NCBI GenBank assembly: GCA_913057135.1
Contig: CAJXNM010000017.1
Location: 1-59,204, forward strand
From: an uncultured Halieaceae bacterium
GTDB lineage: Bacteria > Pseudomonadota > Gammaproteobacteria > Pseudomonadales > Halieaceae
Length of the DNA: 59,204 nt
Reading direction: 5' to 3'
The translations under genes were made by a program, and so were the position numbers. Numbering within the stretch: the stretch's first letter is position 1; every line of letters begins with the position of its first letter. Positions 18,134 to 27,523 of this stretch are shown piece by piece. The notes under the pieces were generated by a model that had not been told where the DNA came from, searched no databases, and saw only the letters and a list, made by a program, of their open reading frames with translations.

Positions 18134-19477
18134 ATGACCGCCATGCTTTACCCTTCAACGAATCCCGCCGCCACCGAAGCTATGGTAGTTACCCATGGTG
18201 AAGGCCCGTATATCTATGACAACAAGGGCAAGCAATACCTAGAGGGTATGGCGGGGCTTTGGTGTACGGCGCTCGGCTACGGCAATGAAGAGGTTATTGA
18301 GGCCGCAACCCGACAAATGCGAGAGCTTAGCTTCGGGCACATGTTCGGGGGGAAGACGCACCCTGCGGCCATGGAACTCGCGGACAAACTGGCGGCCATG
18401 GTACCCATGAGCGATGCGCGGGTTTTTTTGGGAAATTCCGGCTCCGATGCTAACGACACCCTGATGAAGCTGGTGCGCTACTACGCCGAGGCCAGTGGGC
18501 AACCACAACGCACTAAGATTATCGCTAGGGAAAAGGGTTATCACGGTGTGACTGTGGCATCCGCTTCGCTGACCGGTTTGGCGCCAAACCACGCGCATTT
18601 TCAATTGCCTTTTGACGCCCTTGGGGTGCTACGCACCGGGGCCCCTCACTATTATCGCTGCGCAGAACCCGGTGAGAGCGAGGCAGACTTTGTGGCCAGG
18701 CGAGCCCGTGAGCTCGAGGCGCTTATTCTGGCGGAGGGCCCCGACACTATTGCCGCCATGATCGCCGAACCGGTTAACGGTGCCGGTGGTGTCATTATTC
18801 CTCCGGAGGGGTACTTCGAGGCGATCACCGCGGTTTTAGAGCGCTACGGTATTGTGTTGTGGGATGACGAGGTTATCTGTGGCTTTGGACGATTGGGCAC
18901 TGCCTTTGGTGCCGACCGGTATCAGCTCAGGCCCCAAATGATGGCCTGTGCCAAGGCCCTGTCATCGGCGTATGTGCCGGTATCGGCGGCCATCGTGTCG
19001 GGCGATATCGTCGATGCTATTGCCGGGCCAGCGGCTGAGCTCGGTGTGTTTGGTCATGGCTACACTTATAGCGGCCATCCCTTGGGTTGTGCGATTGCCA
19101 GCAAAGTGCTCGACATTTACCAGCGGGACCGTGTATTCGAACACGCTGCAACCGTAGGGGCGTATATGGAACAACAGTTGCAACGTTTCGCCGATCACCC
19201 GCTAGTGGGTGAAGTGTCGGTCATGGCTATGATCGGCGCACTCGAATTGGTTGCGGATAAAGACAGCAAACGCGCCTTCGAGGGTATGAAAGTCGGGCAG
19301 TACTGCGCCAAAGCCGCGGAAGACAATGGGCTCATCATCCGACCCCTAGGCGGCAATCGCGTTGCGCTGTGTCCCCCGCTGATCATCAACGAGGGCCATG
19401 TCGACGAGATAACCAACAAGTTGGGGCGAGCACTCGATGCCACCCTCGATTTTGTCACTGCCGAAGGTCTTATTTAA
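18134..19477 (+). CDS. Class III aminotransferase, second copy type
   Basis: A 447-residue PLP-dependent transaminase, clearly different from the one at 7272. Motifs are G-M-A-G-L-W-C-T-A-L-G-Y-G, L-G-N-S-G-S-D-A-N-D-T, K-G-Y-H-G-V-T-V-A-S-A-S-L-T-G, A-E-P-V-N-G-A-G-G-V, L-W-D-D-E-V-I-C-G-F-G-R, and the Schiff-base lysine K274 in A-C-A-K-A-L-S-S. This is the layout of the aspartate aminotransferase-family group that uses omega-amino acids, GABA or diamines with pyruvate. AGGA lies upstream of the ATG. The preceding 180 nt include a short C5/G5 hairpin at 18018-18029 but no clear promoter. The exact donor is unknown. Confidence 0.88.
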   Translation: MTAMLYPSTNPAATEAMVVTHGEGPYIYDNKGKQYLEGMAGLWCTALGYGNEEVIEAATRQMRELSFGHMFGGKTHPAAMELADKLAAMVPMSDARVFLGNSGSDANDTLMKLVRYYAEASGQPQRTKIIAREKGYHGVTVASASLTGLAPNHAHFQLPFDALGVLRTGAPHYYRCAEPGESEADFVARRARELEALILAEGPDTIAAMIAEPVNGAGGVIIPPEGYFEAITAVLERYGIVLWDDEVICGFGRLGTAFGADRYQLRPQMMACAKALSSAYVPVSAAIVSGDIVDAIAGPAAELGVFGHGYTYSGHPLGCAIASKVLDIYQRDRVFEHAATVGAYMEQQLQRFADHPLVGEVSVMAMIGALELVADKDSKRAFEGMKVGQYCAKAAEDNGLIIRPLGGNRVALCPPLIINEGHVDEITNKLGRALDATLDFVTAEGLI

Positions 19478-19531
19478 CTGCTTCCAAGCCGAGCGTAAAC
19501 TTGCCGCCCCACACTAAGCACTGGACGTCTT

Positions 19532-20602
19532 TTGAAGTCATTTCCTAGGTTACTCGCTCTGGCGAGTGCGCTGCTTCTTGTCAGCGCTTGTGATAACGAG
19601 CAGACCCCGCCCACGACACGGGTTGATGCACCGGTGCCCGTTGAGGTGGCCACCGCTATTAAGAGGAACGTGTCCCGGGAGGTCGATGCCGTCGGCACCC
19701 TGTTCGGTAGTGAGTCCGTGACCATCACTGCCAAGGTGACGGAGCAGGTGAGTGCTGTGTATTTTGAGGGCGGCGAGCAGGTTCAACAGGGGCAAGTGTT
19801 GGCTGAACTCATGAGTGCTCAGCAGTTGGCGCTCCTCAGTGAGGCCCGCGCCAATCTTCGAGAGAATCAGCTGCAGTACGAGCGATTGGCGAATTTGGGC
19901 AAAGATATTGCAACCGCCGCCGAGATAGATGTGGCGAAGGCCCGAGTCGATGCCAGTGAAGCCCGGCTCGCAGCGATCGAAAGTCAGGTCGCCGACCGTC
20001 GGATCACGGCTCCCTTCACCGGTATCATCGGTTTTCGACGTATCAGCGTCGGTGCCCTGTTAACGCCGGGTACCGTTGTTGCCGAGCTCGATTCGGTACA
20101 GCCCTTAAAGCTCGACTTCACCTTGCCCGAGGTGTTTTATGCGGAGGTGGCCCTGGGTGATGTGGTTGAGGCCCACTCGGCAGCCTGGCCCGATGCGCCG
20201 TTTCCCGGTGTCATTGAACGCATTGGCAGTCGAATCGACCCCGTGACGCGTACCTTTGAAGTAAGGGTGCTGTTGCCTAATGAGACGCTCAAACTGCGCC
20301 CCGGTATGCTGATGAGTGTATCGGTAGCGGCGGGTCTTCATGAGCAGGTGGTCGTGCCGGAAAGTGCGCTTTTGCAGAGCGGTGATCGCAGTACGGTGTT
20401 TGTTCTCGATGATGCCGATCGAGCAGAGCGCCGATCCATTGTCTTGGGTCGGCGGCTGCCTGGCTTTATTGTGGTCGAGGAGGGCGTGGCCGCAGGGGAG
20501 CGCGTGGTTGTTAAAGGGCAAATGTTACTTCGACCCGGCGTCTCGACGAAGGTGCTAGCGAGCCCCACGATAGAGTCCGCGGAGGCGTCAAGCACACCAT
20601 GA
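19532..20602 (+). CDS. RND efflux periplasmic adaptor lipoprotein
   Basis: A 356-residue membrane-fusion protein linking an RND pump to the outer membrane. It begins at TTG with a lipoprotein signal (L-A-L-A-S-A-L-L-L-V-S-A-C), placing the lipidated cysteine at residue 20. Domains in order are a barrel-sandwich half (V-G-T-L-F-G-S-E-S-V), a coiled-coil hairpin rich in Ala/Glu/Arg (about 95-150), the second lipoyl half (I-T-A-P-F-T-G-I-I-G-F), and a beta-barrel with R-P-G-M-L-M-S-V. The stop overlaps the permease start by 4 nt (ATGA), so the two are translationally coupled. No outer membrane TolC-type gene is in the window. Confidence 0.9.
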   Translation: MKSFPRLLALASALLLVSACDNEQTPPTTRVDAPVPVEVATAIKRNVSREVDAVGTLFGSESVTITAKVTEQVSAVYFEGGEQVQQGQVLAELMSAQQLALLSEARANLRENQLQYERLANLGKDIATAAEIDVAKARVDASEARLAAIESQVADRRITAPFTGIIGFRRISVGALLTPGTVVAELDSVQPLKLDFTLPEVFYAEVALGDVVEAHSAAWPDAPFPGVIERIGSRIDPVTRTFEVRVLLPNETLKLRPGMLMSVSVAAGLHEQVVVPESALLQSGDRSTVFVLDDADRAERRSIVLGRRLPGFIVVEEGVAAGERVVVKGQMLLRPGVSTKVLASPTIESAEASSTP

Positions 20603-23600
20603 TGCTGCCTGTTATTTCGGTGCGCCGACCGGTGTTTGCATCGGTAATCGCGCTGCTATTGGTCAGCTTCGGCATTATGGCATTTAGTCAGCTGTCCACC
20701 CGTGAGTACCCCGACATTGCGCCGCCTCAGGTATCCGTTAACACCCAGTATGAGGGGGCTTCGGCGGATGTTGTCGAGAAGCGAATTACCCAACCCATTG
20801 AGGATGAGATTGGTGGTATCGAGGGTATTCGCTCGATTCGATCGAGCAGTAGTGACGGTCGCTCGTCGATCACCGTTGAGTTTGAGCTCAGTCGGGACAT
20901 TGACGCGGCTGCCAACGACGTTCGTGATCGGGTCGCCAGAGCCTCTCGTCGTCTACCCGAGGAGGCGGAACGGCCACAGGTGACCAAAGCCGACAGTGCC
21001 GCCTCTCCGCTGGTGTATATCAGTCTTGAGGCCAGCAATCTGTCGATGATGGAAATCACCGACTACGCCGAGCGCTACATCGTCGATCGGTTTGCGGTGT
21101 TGCCTGGGGTTGCCACCGTGAATCTATTCGGTGGCGCCCAGCGATCAATGCGCATCTGGCTCGATCGGGAAAAGCTCAGTGCCCGTGGTCTTACGGTTAG
21201 CGATATCACCGCGGCGTTGCGACGGGAAAACCTGGAATTACCTGCCGGCCGACTAGAATCGATAGAGCGGGAGTTCCCCGTGCGTGTGGCGCGCGGTTAC
21301 CGCAGTGCCGACGATTTCAGACAGCTAGTGATCGCATCGGCAGATAACGGACACTTGGTGCGCCTGGGCGAAGTGGCCCGTGTTGAAGAGGGCGCATCGA
21401 CCACGCGACGCATTTTCCTGACCAATGGCCAGGACAGTATGTCCATGGGCGTCGTCAAGCAGTCTACGGCCAATACCGTGGAGGTCTTAGACGCGGTCAA
21501 TCGTGAAATAGAGGCTATACGTGCCGATCTACCCGAGGGTATGGGCATTGCGTCATCCGGTGACGCCTCGGCCTTTATTCGCGCGGCAATCAACGGTGTC
21601 TATTCCGCTATCGGTTTAACCATTGCCCTGGTAGCACTGGTGATTTTGCTATTTTTGGGGACCCTCAGGGCCACCCTTATCCCCGTGGTATGTATCCCTA
21701 TCTCCCTGTTCGGTGCGCTCATCGCTCTGCAGGCGTTAGGCTATTCCATTAACCTCATCACCCTGTTAGCTATGGTGTTGGCCATTGGTCTGGTGGTCGA
21801 TGATGCCATTGTCGTGCTGGAAAATATCTATCGGCGTATTGAAGAAGGTGAGGCGCCACTATTGGCCGCCGCTAGAGGAGCGCAGCAGGTCGGGTTTGCG
21901 GTCATCGCCACCACCGCCGTGTTACTGGCCGTTTTCAGTCCGGTGCTATTTTTACAAGACGCCACGGCTACGCTCTTTGTGGAGCTGGCGGTCACCATCG
22001 CCTCGGGGGTAGTGGTCTCGTCGGTGATGGCCTTGTCCCTTGTGCCCATGATGTGCAGTCAACTACTGACGGCGACGAAACAGCCCAGTGTGCTGACGGC
22101 TATCATGGACACGGTGATGTCTGCGATCCGTCGTAGCTATGAAGTCAGTTTGCGTTGGCTGCTACCGCGATCTTGGCTGGCGCTACCGCTCATCATAGGT
22201 GCTATCGGTGCCATTGCTCCGGTAACCGATTTACTCGAGCGGGAGTATGTGCCCACCGAAGACCAGGACGCGGTGATGGCTCGGGTGATGGCTCCCGAGG
22301 GCACCAACATGTCGAGTATGCGCTCGATTATTGAAACCCTTCAGCCTGCGGTGCTTGAGCGCCATGAGGAGGGCACCCTCACCAGGGTGCTCTTTGTATC
22401 GCCATTTTTTAACGCAACGGCGCCCACTGAAGCGTTTCTTCGCATATCGACCGTGCCTCAGGACCAGCGTGATTACACGACTTTTGAACTTCGCAACGAA
22501 ATACTCGCCGCATGGCAGGGTATTCCCGGTATTCGGGTTATGGTCTACCTGCCGGCGGGTCTGGGGCAGCGGGGGCCCAATACGCCGGTACAGTTCGTGC
22601 TCCAGGGTCCTGATTACGAGCAGCTCGCCGAGTGGCGTGATCTGGTCATGATGCGGGCCCGGGAGACTGGGCTATTCGGTATGTTAACCTCCGATTTGAA
22701 AGAGACCCAGCAGCAGATCCATGTTGCCATCGATGCGACGCGAGCGGCGGCCCTTGAGGTGACCACCCGAGAAGTGGCTGAGGCCTTACAGGTGCTCATG
22801 ACCGAGCAAGAGGTGACGACCTTTTCAGCGGATGGCGAGGAGTACTCGGTGATCGTGCAGCTCGAGGATCATCAGCGCATGACACCCTCGGATATCGAGA
22901 ACGTGCAAGTCCGCGGCATTGATGGCCAGTTGGTGCCCTTGTCGAATCTATTGACCACCGAAAGTCGGGCGGGCATCGCTGACCTTAATCGCTATAACCG
23001 GTTGCGTGCGGTGACGATCAGTGGCAGCCCTGCGGAAGGTGTGTCACTGGGTGAGGCCTTAGAAGCGCTTGAGAATATCGTGGCCCGTGAACTACCCGCC
23101 GTGGCCAAGATTGCTTACAAGGGGCAGTCTGAGGACTACAAGGAATCAGGCAACGACATCAGCTTCGCCTTGGGCCTGGCCCTGCTGGTGTTGTTTTTGG
23201 TGATGGCAGCCCAATTTGAGAGTTTTATTCACCCGGCGGTGATCATGGTGACGGTACCCCTGGCCCTGCTAGGAGGCCTGCTTGGACTGTGGGTAACCGG
23301 CGAAACCTTTAATTTATTCAGTCAAATTGGCCTGTTAATGCTTATCGGCATTGCCACGAAGAATGGCATTCTTCTGGTGGAGTTTATCAATCAGGTCTGG
23401 GATGAGTGCGTGCCCTTTGATGAGGCTATCATGCGGGCATCGGGCCTGCGCTTGCGACCGGTGCTCATGACCACCTTATCGACGTTGATCGGTGCCGTGC
23501 CGCTGGTTTTAATGAACGGGCCGGGGTCTGCTAGCCGCAATGTGTTGGGCGTAGTGGTGTTGTTTGGGGTGAGTTTGGCGACCGTTTTTACCCTGTATTT

Positions 23601-23691
23601 GGTGCCCGCGGTTTATCGTCTGATAGCCCGTAACACTCGCTCACCGGAGACGATTGCCCGTGAGATGCGCCGCCTTGAGGAGGGTGCGTAG
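20599..23691 (+). CDS. RND multidrug efflux permease (HAE1-type)
   Basis: A 1030-residue inner-membrane proton-driven exporter of the HAE1/AcrB family. It opens with the usual first helix (S-V-R-R-P-V-F-A-S-V-I-A-L-L-L) and has the S-T-R-E-Y-P-D-I-A-P-P-Q-V motif. Two large periplasmic loops follow. The proton-relay aspartates are in helix 4, I-G-L-V-V-D-D-A-I-V-V-L-E-N (about residue 400). A matching second-half helix contains L-L-M-L-I-G-I-A-T-K-N-G-I-L-L-V-E-F. Length and layout are complete. The exported substrate is not predictable. It overlaps the adaptor upstream by 4 nt and the glycosyltransferase downstream by 1 nt. Confidence 0.95.
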   Translation: MMLPVISVRRPVFASVIALLLVSFGIMAFSQLSTREYPDIAPPQVSVNTQYEGASADVVEKRITQPIEDEIGGIEGIRSIRSSSSDGRSSITVEFELSRDIDAAANDVRDRVARASRRLPEEAERPQVTKADSAASPLVYISLEASNLSMMEITDYAERYIVDRFAVLPGVATVNLFGGAQRSMRIWLDREKLSARGLTVSDITAALRRENLELPAGRLESIEREFPVRVARGYRSADDFRQLVIASADNGHLVRLGEVARVEEGASTTRRIFLTNGQDSMSMGVVKQSTANTVEVLDAVNREIEAIRADLPEGMGIASSGDASAFIRAAINGVYSAIGLTIALVALVILLFLGTLRATLIPVVCIPISLFGALIALQALGYSINLITLLAMVLAIGLVVDDAIVVLENIYRRIEEGEAPLLAAARGAQQVGFAVIATTAVLLAVFSPVLFLQDATATLFVELAVTIASGVVVSSVMALSLVPMMCSQLLTATKQPSVLTAIMDTVMSAIRRSYEVSLRWLLPRSWLALPLIIGAIGAIAPVTDLLEREYVPTEDQDAVMARVMAPEGTNMSSMRSIIETLQPAVLERHEEGTLTRVLFVSPFFNATAPTEAFLRISTVPQDQRDYTTFELRNEILAAWQGIPGIRVMVYLPAGLGQRGPNTPVQFVLQGPDYEQLAEWRDLVMMRARETGLFGMLTSDLKETQQQIHVAIDATRAAALEVTTREVAEALQVLMTEQEVTTFSADGEEYSVIVQLEDHQRMTPSDIENVQVRGIDGQLVPLSNLLTTESRAGIADLNRYNRLRAVTISGSPAEGVSLGEALEALENIVARELPAVAKIAYKGQSEDYKESGNDISFALGLALLVLFLVMAAQFESFIHPAVIMVTVPLALLGGLLGLWVTGETFNLFSQIGLLMLIGIATKNGILLVEFINQVWDECVPFDEAIMRASGLRLRPVLMTTLSTLIGAVPLVLMNGPGSASRNVLGVVVLFGVSLATVFTLYLVPAVYRLIARNTRSPETIAREMRRLEEGA

Positions 23692-24809
23692 TGACGAACA
23701 ACGCGACAGCGTCAGACCACCCCATCGTTGCGCATATTGAGGCAGGACGTTATCTGTATGGTGGTGCCCAGCAAGTACTCTATCTTATCGAGGGCATGAT
23801 TCAGGGCGGCTGGCAGCCCTTGTTAATTTGTCCTTGTGGTGCCGCTATCTCGGCGCCCGCCAAGGCGGCGGGTGCCCGGGTTGTAGAGCTGCCCATGGGG
23901 GGCGATTTAGATTTCCCCGCTATTGCTCGCATACGTCGTGTCTTACGCCAACACCGGGTCCACCTCGTGCACTGCCACTCCCGTCGCGGTGCTGACATCC
24001 TGGGTGGGCTGGCCGCACGATCCTTGGGCTTGCCCTGCGTGCTGTCGCGGCGTGTCGATAACCCCGAGCCGAGCTGGTTTGTACCGCTTAAATACCGGCT
24101 ATTCGATCGCGTCATCGCGATCTCAGAGGGTATTCGGCAGGTTCTCATAGCCTGTGGTGTCGAGCCCGACAAAACCCTGACGGTGCGCAGTGCGGTTGAT
24201 TTTGGACGTTTTCAACAGCAGCCCGATCGCGCTAGTTTTTTGGCGCGCTTCCACCTACCAGATGATGCGCGCGTGTTTGGGATGGCGGCACAGCTAATCC
24301 GTCGTAAAGGACATCATGTGCTGCTCGATGCCTTACCGGCGGTATTGGAGCAGCACCCTACGTGTCATGTTTTGATCATGGGACAAGGGCCTTTAGAGCC
24401 AGATATCCGCGCGGCCATTCAACAAAAAGGCCTCGGGGACCGTGTTGTGATGACCGGTTTCCTCAAGGATCTATCGGCGTTACTCCCTAATCTAGAGGCG
24501 CTGGTGCACCCGGCCTTGGCCGAGGGCCTCGGTGTCATCTTGCTGCAGGCAGCCTCATCGGGATTGCCAATTGTGGCGTCCCGAGTGGGGGGCATGCCCG
24601 AGGCTATTCGCGATGGTGAAACCGGTTGGCTGATCGAACCTGGCGATAGCGCTGCACTGACAGCGGCTATGTTGAAGCTGTTGGAAGACCCAGAATCTGC
24701 CCGCGCCATGGGTGCTGCTGGGCGCCGTTTCATGGCACGGGCGTTCAGCATCGAGGCCATGGTTGCGGGCAATTTAAGGGTTTATAAAGAGCTAATGGCG
24801 CGAGGCTAG
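23691..24809 (+). CDS. GT4-type glycosyltransferase
   Basis: A 372-residue GT-B glycosyltransferase of the GT4 family, which transfers a sugar from a nucleotide donor. The N-terminal domain has Y-G-G-A-Q-Q-V-L and V-H-L-V-H-C-H-S-R-R-G-A-D. The C-terminal donor domain has A-A-Q-L-I-R-R-K-G-H-H, G-Q-G-P-L-E, and the E-x7-E-like motif H-P-A-L-A-E-G-L-G-V-I-L-L-Q-A. The GTG start uses the last base of the pump's TAG stop, an extreme overlap that implies coupled translation. A 13-nt gap separates it from the convergent gabD-like gene. The acceptor is unknown; lipopolysaccharide or another surface glycan is likely. Confidence 0.9.
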   Translation: MTNNATASDHPIVAHIEAGRYLYGGAQQVLYLIEGMIQGGWQPLLICPCGAAISAPAKAAGARVVELPMGGDLDFPAIARIRRVLRQHRVHLVHCHSRRGADILGGLAARSLGLPCVLSRRVDNPEPSWFVPLKYRLFDRVIAISEGIRQVLIACGVEPDKTLTVRSAVDFGRFQQQPDRASFLARFHLPDDARVFGMAAQLIRRKGHHVLLDALPAVLEQHPTCHVLIMGQGPLEPDIRAAIQQKGLGDRVVMTGFLKDLSALLPNLEALVHPALAEGLGVILLQAASSGLPIVASRVGGMPEAIRDGETGWLIEPGDSAALTAAMLKLLEDPESARAMGAAGRRFMARAFSIEAMVAGNLRVYKELMARG

Positions 24810-24822
24810 CCCTGGCAAATCG

Positions 24823-26286
24823 CTAGCGATCGAGACCACCCATCAGCATGTATTTGATTTCAAGGTAGTCATCGATACCGTACTTGGAGCCTTCACGTCC
24901 TGATCCCGATTCCTTGACGCCGCCAAAGGGTGCCATTTCATTGGAAATAATGCCCTCGTTGATGCCGACGATGCCGTATTCGAGTGCTTCGGCGACGCGC
25001 CAAACCCGGCCGATATCCCGGGTATAAAAGTAACTTGCCAGACCGAATTCCGTATCGTTGGCCAGCCTGATGGCCTCCGCTTCATCGCTGAAGGTCACTA
25101 TAGGTGCCACCGGTCCGAAGATTTCGGTGCGAAAGACGGGCATATCGGCGGTGACACCCGTCAGGACGGTGGGCTGGTAGTAACAGGGCCCTAGGGCGCT
25201 GCGCTGCCCCCCAAGGGCCAGTTTTGCCCCCGCGGTCACTGATCGCTGAACGAGATCATCCACATCATTGACGGCTTTGGTGTTGACGAGGGGTCCCAGC
25301 TGCACACCATCGTGTAAACCATTGCCGAGGGTTAGTTCAGCGGTTGCTTTGACTAGCCGAGCGGTGAATTCCTCGGCGATGTCCGCTTGCACCAAAAATC
25401 GATTGGCGCAGACACAGGTCTGACCGCTGTTGCGGTATTTGGAGATGATAGCGCCCTGTACAGCGGCATCGAGATCCGCATCATCGAAGACGATAAACGG
25501 CGCGTTGCCACCCAGTTCCATAGAGGTTTTTTTCAGGGTCGCCGCACATTCCGCCTCCAATTGTTTACCCACTGGGGTGGAGCCGGTGAATGTCAGCTTA
25601 CGCACCGAGGGATGGCGGGTGAGTTCGCCACCGATGGCAGCGGAGCCGCCGACCACTACATTTAGGACGCCCGGTGGTATGCCTGCGCGATCGGCGAGCT
25701 CGGCGAGGGCCAGCGCAGAAAGAGGGGTCTCGCTGGCGGGTTTCACAACAACCGTGCAGCCCGCAGCCAGTGCAGGCGCTACTTTTCGTGTGATCATGGC
25801 ATTGGGGAAATTCCAGGGTGTAATCGCCGCGACCACCCCCACGGGCTGTTTGATACACACAATGCGTTTGTCGGCGCTGGGTGCGGGTATCACATCGCCG
25901 TCAATGCGTTTGGCTTGCTCGGCAAACCACTCGATATAGGCAGCACCGTAGGCCACTTCTCCCCGTGACTCCGCCAGCGGCTTGCCTTGCTCGCAGGTCA
26001 TAATGACCGCCAGATCCTCTTGATGCGCCATGACAAGGTCAAACCAACGACGCAATAGCTGTGCACGCTGTTTTGCTGGTACCTGACGCCATTGGATGAG
26101 TGCCTGCTCAGCGACTTCAATGGCCCGTCGCGTCTCGGCGCTACCCACTTTGGCGACGCTGGCAATCGGATTGCCATTTGCTGGGTTGTAGATATCGAGG
26201 GTCTCGCCACTATCTGCATCGCACCAGTGACCGTTGATGTAGGCCCGGGTTTTCAGGAGTTGGGGATCATCGAGAAACAGTGTCAT
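24823..26286 (-). CDS. gabD: Succinate-semialdehyde dehydrogenase-like
   Basis: A 487-residue aldehyde dehydrogenase closely matching the GabD pattern, which oxidises succinate semialdehyde to succinate at the end of GABA breakdown. Signatures are A-Y-I-N-G-H-W-C, E-Q-G-K-P-L-A-E-S-R-G-E (about 99-110), I-T-P-W-N-F-P, E257 in M-E-L-G-G-N-A-P-F, C291 in S-G-Q-T-C-V-C-A-N-R-F, and the E-I-F-G-P-V-A-P-I signature. The cysteine pair C291/C293 in C-V-C-A-N-R is typical of GabD. AGAGG precedes the ATG. It lies upstream of pspF on the same strand direction but does not belong to the psp system. Confidence 0.88.
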   Translation of the reverse strand: MTLFLDDPQLLKTRAYINGHWCDADSGETLDIYNPANGNPIASVAKVGSAETRRAIEVAEQALIQWRQVPAKQRAQLLRRWFDLVMAHQEDLAVIMTCEQGKPLAESRGEVAYGAAYIEWFAEQAKRIDGDVIPAPSADKRIVCIKQPVGVVAAITPWNFPNAMITRKVAPALAAGCTVVVKPASETPLSALALAELADRAGIPPGVLNVVVGGSAAIGGELTRHPSVRKLTFTGSTPVGKQLEAECAATLKKTSMELGGNAPFIVFDDADLDAAVQGAIISKYRNSGQTCVCANRFLVQADIAEEFTARLVKATAELTLGNGLHDGVQLGPLVNTKAVNDVDDLVQRSVTAGAKLALGGQRSALGPCYYQPTVLTGVTADMPVFRTEIFGPVAPIVTFSDEAEAIRLANDTEFGLASYFYTRDIGRVWRVAEALEYGIVGINEGIISNEMAPFGGVKESGSGREGSKYGIDDYLEIKYMLMGGLDR

Positions 26287-26309
26287 AGCAGCCTCTTATG
26301 GATGCAGGG

Positions 26310-27341
26310 TTAGGTTTGCGATTGTCGTTTTGGGCGAGTGTGCATGCCGTACTTGCGCAGCGTATTGCGCAGTTGATCGTAACTCAGGCCCAACTTTGAT
26401 GCCGCCACTTTTTGATGGCCGTCGGCCGCCTCCAGGGCTTGCACCACATAGTGGCGCTCTAGTTTTGTGAGTTCAGCTCGAAGGTCGATTGGCCACTGGG
26501 GTGGCTTGGGCGAGGCGCTGGCAGTGTGGCTGCTCTCTGTAGTTGCTGTGCTGGTAGCTGTGTGCTGATTGCGGCCAAAAGGGTCTAAATAAACCTGTCC
26601 AACCGGGTCGTGGCGGTGACCCCATCGAAATACTGACCGCTCCACTGCATTCTTCAGTTCTCGCACGTTGCCAGGCCAGGCGTGACCTTGCAATTGGGCT
26701 AGCGCGTCTGTGCTGAAACCGGGGAATAAGGGCCGACCCAGTTCAGCGCAGAGTTTGACCGCGAAATGGTTGGCTAACTCCTCGACGTCCTCAGCGCGCT
26801 CCCGTAGCGGTGGTAGACGTACTACGTCAAAGCTCAGCCGATCTAACAAATCCCAGCGGAATTGACCGTCGTCTGCGAGGGCAGGGAGATTGGCATTGGT
26901 GGCTCCGATGACACGTACATCGACCCGTAAGGATTTCTGTCCGCCCACACGCTCAAATTCCCCGTACTCGATGAGCCGTAATAGCTTTTCTTGCAGTTGC
27001 AGTGACATGGTGCCCAATTCATCAAGAAACAGAGAGCCGCCATCGGCGCGCTCAAAGCGACCAATATGTTGGCGGGTAGCCCCCGTAAAGGCACCCGCTT
27101 CATGGCCGAATAGCTCGCTCTCCAGCAGGGTCTCAGCAACGGCGCCGCAGTTTACTTTCATCAAAGGGCCCGACCAGCGGGGCGATAAGAAGTGGGCGCG
27201 CTCAGCGGCCAATTCTTTCCCGGTACCCCTCTCGCCAATGATCAGTATGGGACGATCGATCTCGGCGAGCAGCGACACATGATCGAGGGCCGCTGCTAGG
27301 GCGGCTGATTGTCCAATCATATTCTGGGGTGATTGGCGCAT
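26310..27341 (-). CDS. pspF: Phage shock operon sigma-54 activator PspF
   Basis: A 343-residue AAA+ enhancer-binding protein without an N-terminal sensing domain, as expected for PspF, which is held inactive by PspA. Visible are Walker A G-E-R-G-T-G-K-E (36-43), the sigma-54 contact loop G-A-F-T-G-A (83-88), Walker B L-F-L-D-E-L-G with D107/E108, W-P-G-N-V-R-E-L-K, and a C-terminal Fis-type helix-turn-helix (K-V-A-A-S-K-L-G-L-S-Y-D-Q-L-R). ATG 27341 with AAGG upstream is preferred over a 23-codon extension of basic residues. It is divergent from the psp operon and adjacent to its sigma-54 promoter, the classical arrangement. Confidence 0.92.
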   Translation of the reverse strand: MRQSPQNMIGQSAALAAALDHVSLLAEIDRPILIIGERGTGKELAAERAHFLSPRWSGPLMKVNCGAVAETLLESELFGHEAGAFTGATRQHIGRFERADGGSLFLDELGTMSLQLQEKLLRLIEYGEFERVGGQKSLRVDVRVIGATNANLPALADDGQFRWDLLDRLSFDVVRLPPLRERAEDVEELANHFAVKLCAELGRPLFPGFSTDALAQLQGHAWPGNVRELKNAVERSVFRWGHRHDPVGQVYLDPFGRNQHTATSTATTESSHTASASPKPPQWPIDLRAELTKLERHYVVQALEAADGHQKVAASKLGLSYDQLRNTLRKYGMHTRPKRQSQT

Positions 27342-27391
27342 ATTTAACCTTAAGTGGTGATTCTTAATCTTAATTTGGGTTTTCTTACCTT

Positions 27392-27409
27392 TTTGGCTGT
27401 GAGATTGCA
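27392..27409 (+). promoter_or_regulatory. Sigma-54 promoter of the psp operon
   Basis: TTTGGCTGTGAGATTGCA matches the -24/-12 pattern: TGGC (27394-27397), exactly 7 nt, then TTGC (27405-27408). The GG and GC are correctly spaced. It lies 51 nt from the pspF start and points at pspA, as expected for PspF-controlled transcription. Transcription should begin near 27419, leaving about 345 nt before pspA. Confidence 0.85.
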
Positions 27410-27523
27410 ATCGTTCTGCGTGCGAAGTTTTGTAAAGTATTGTTTTTATTGGCTATTTTATTTTTGGCATCGGTGTCGCAGTGACTGTGGTGAGGGCGCC
27501 GGAGTGGCCGGTTTCCCCAGGGC

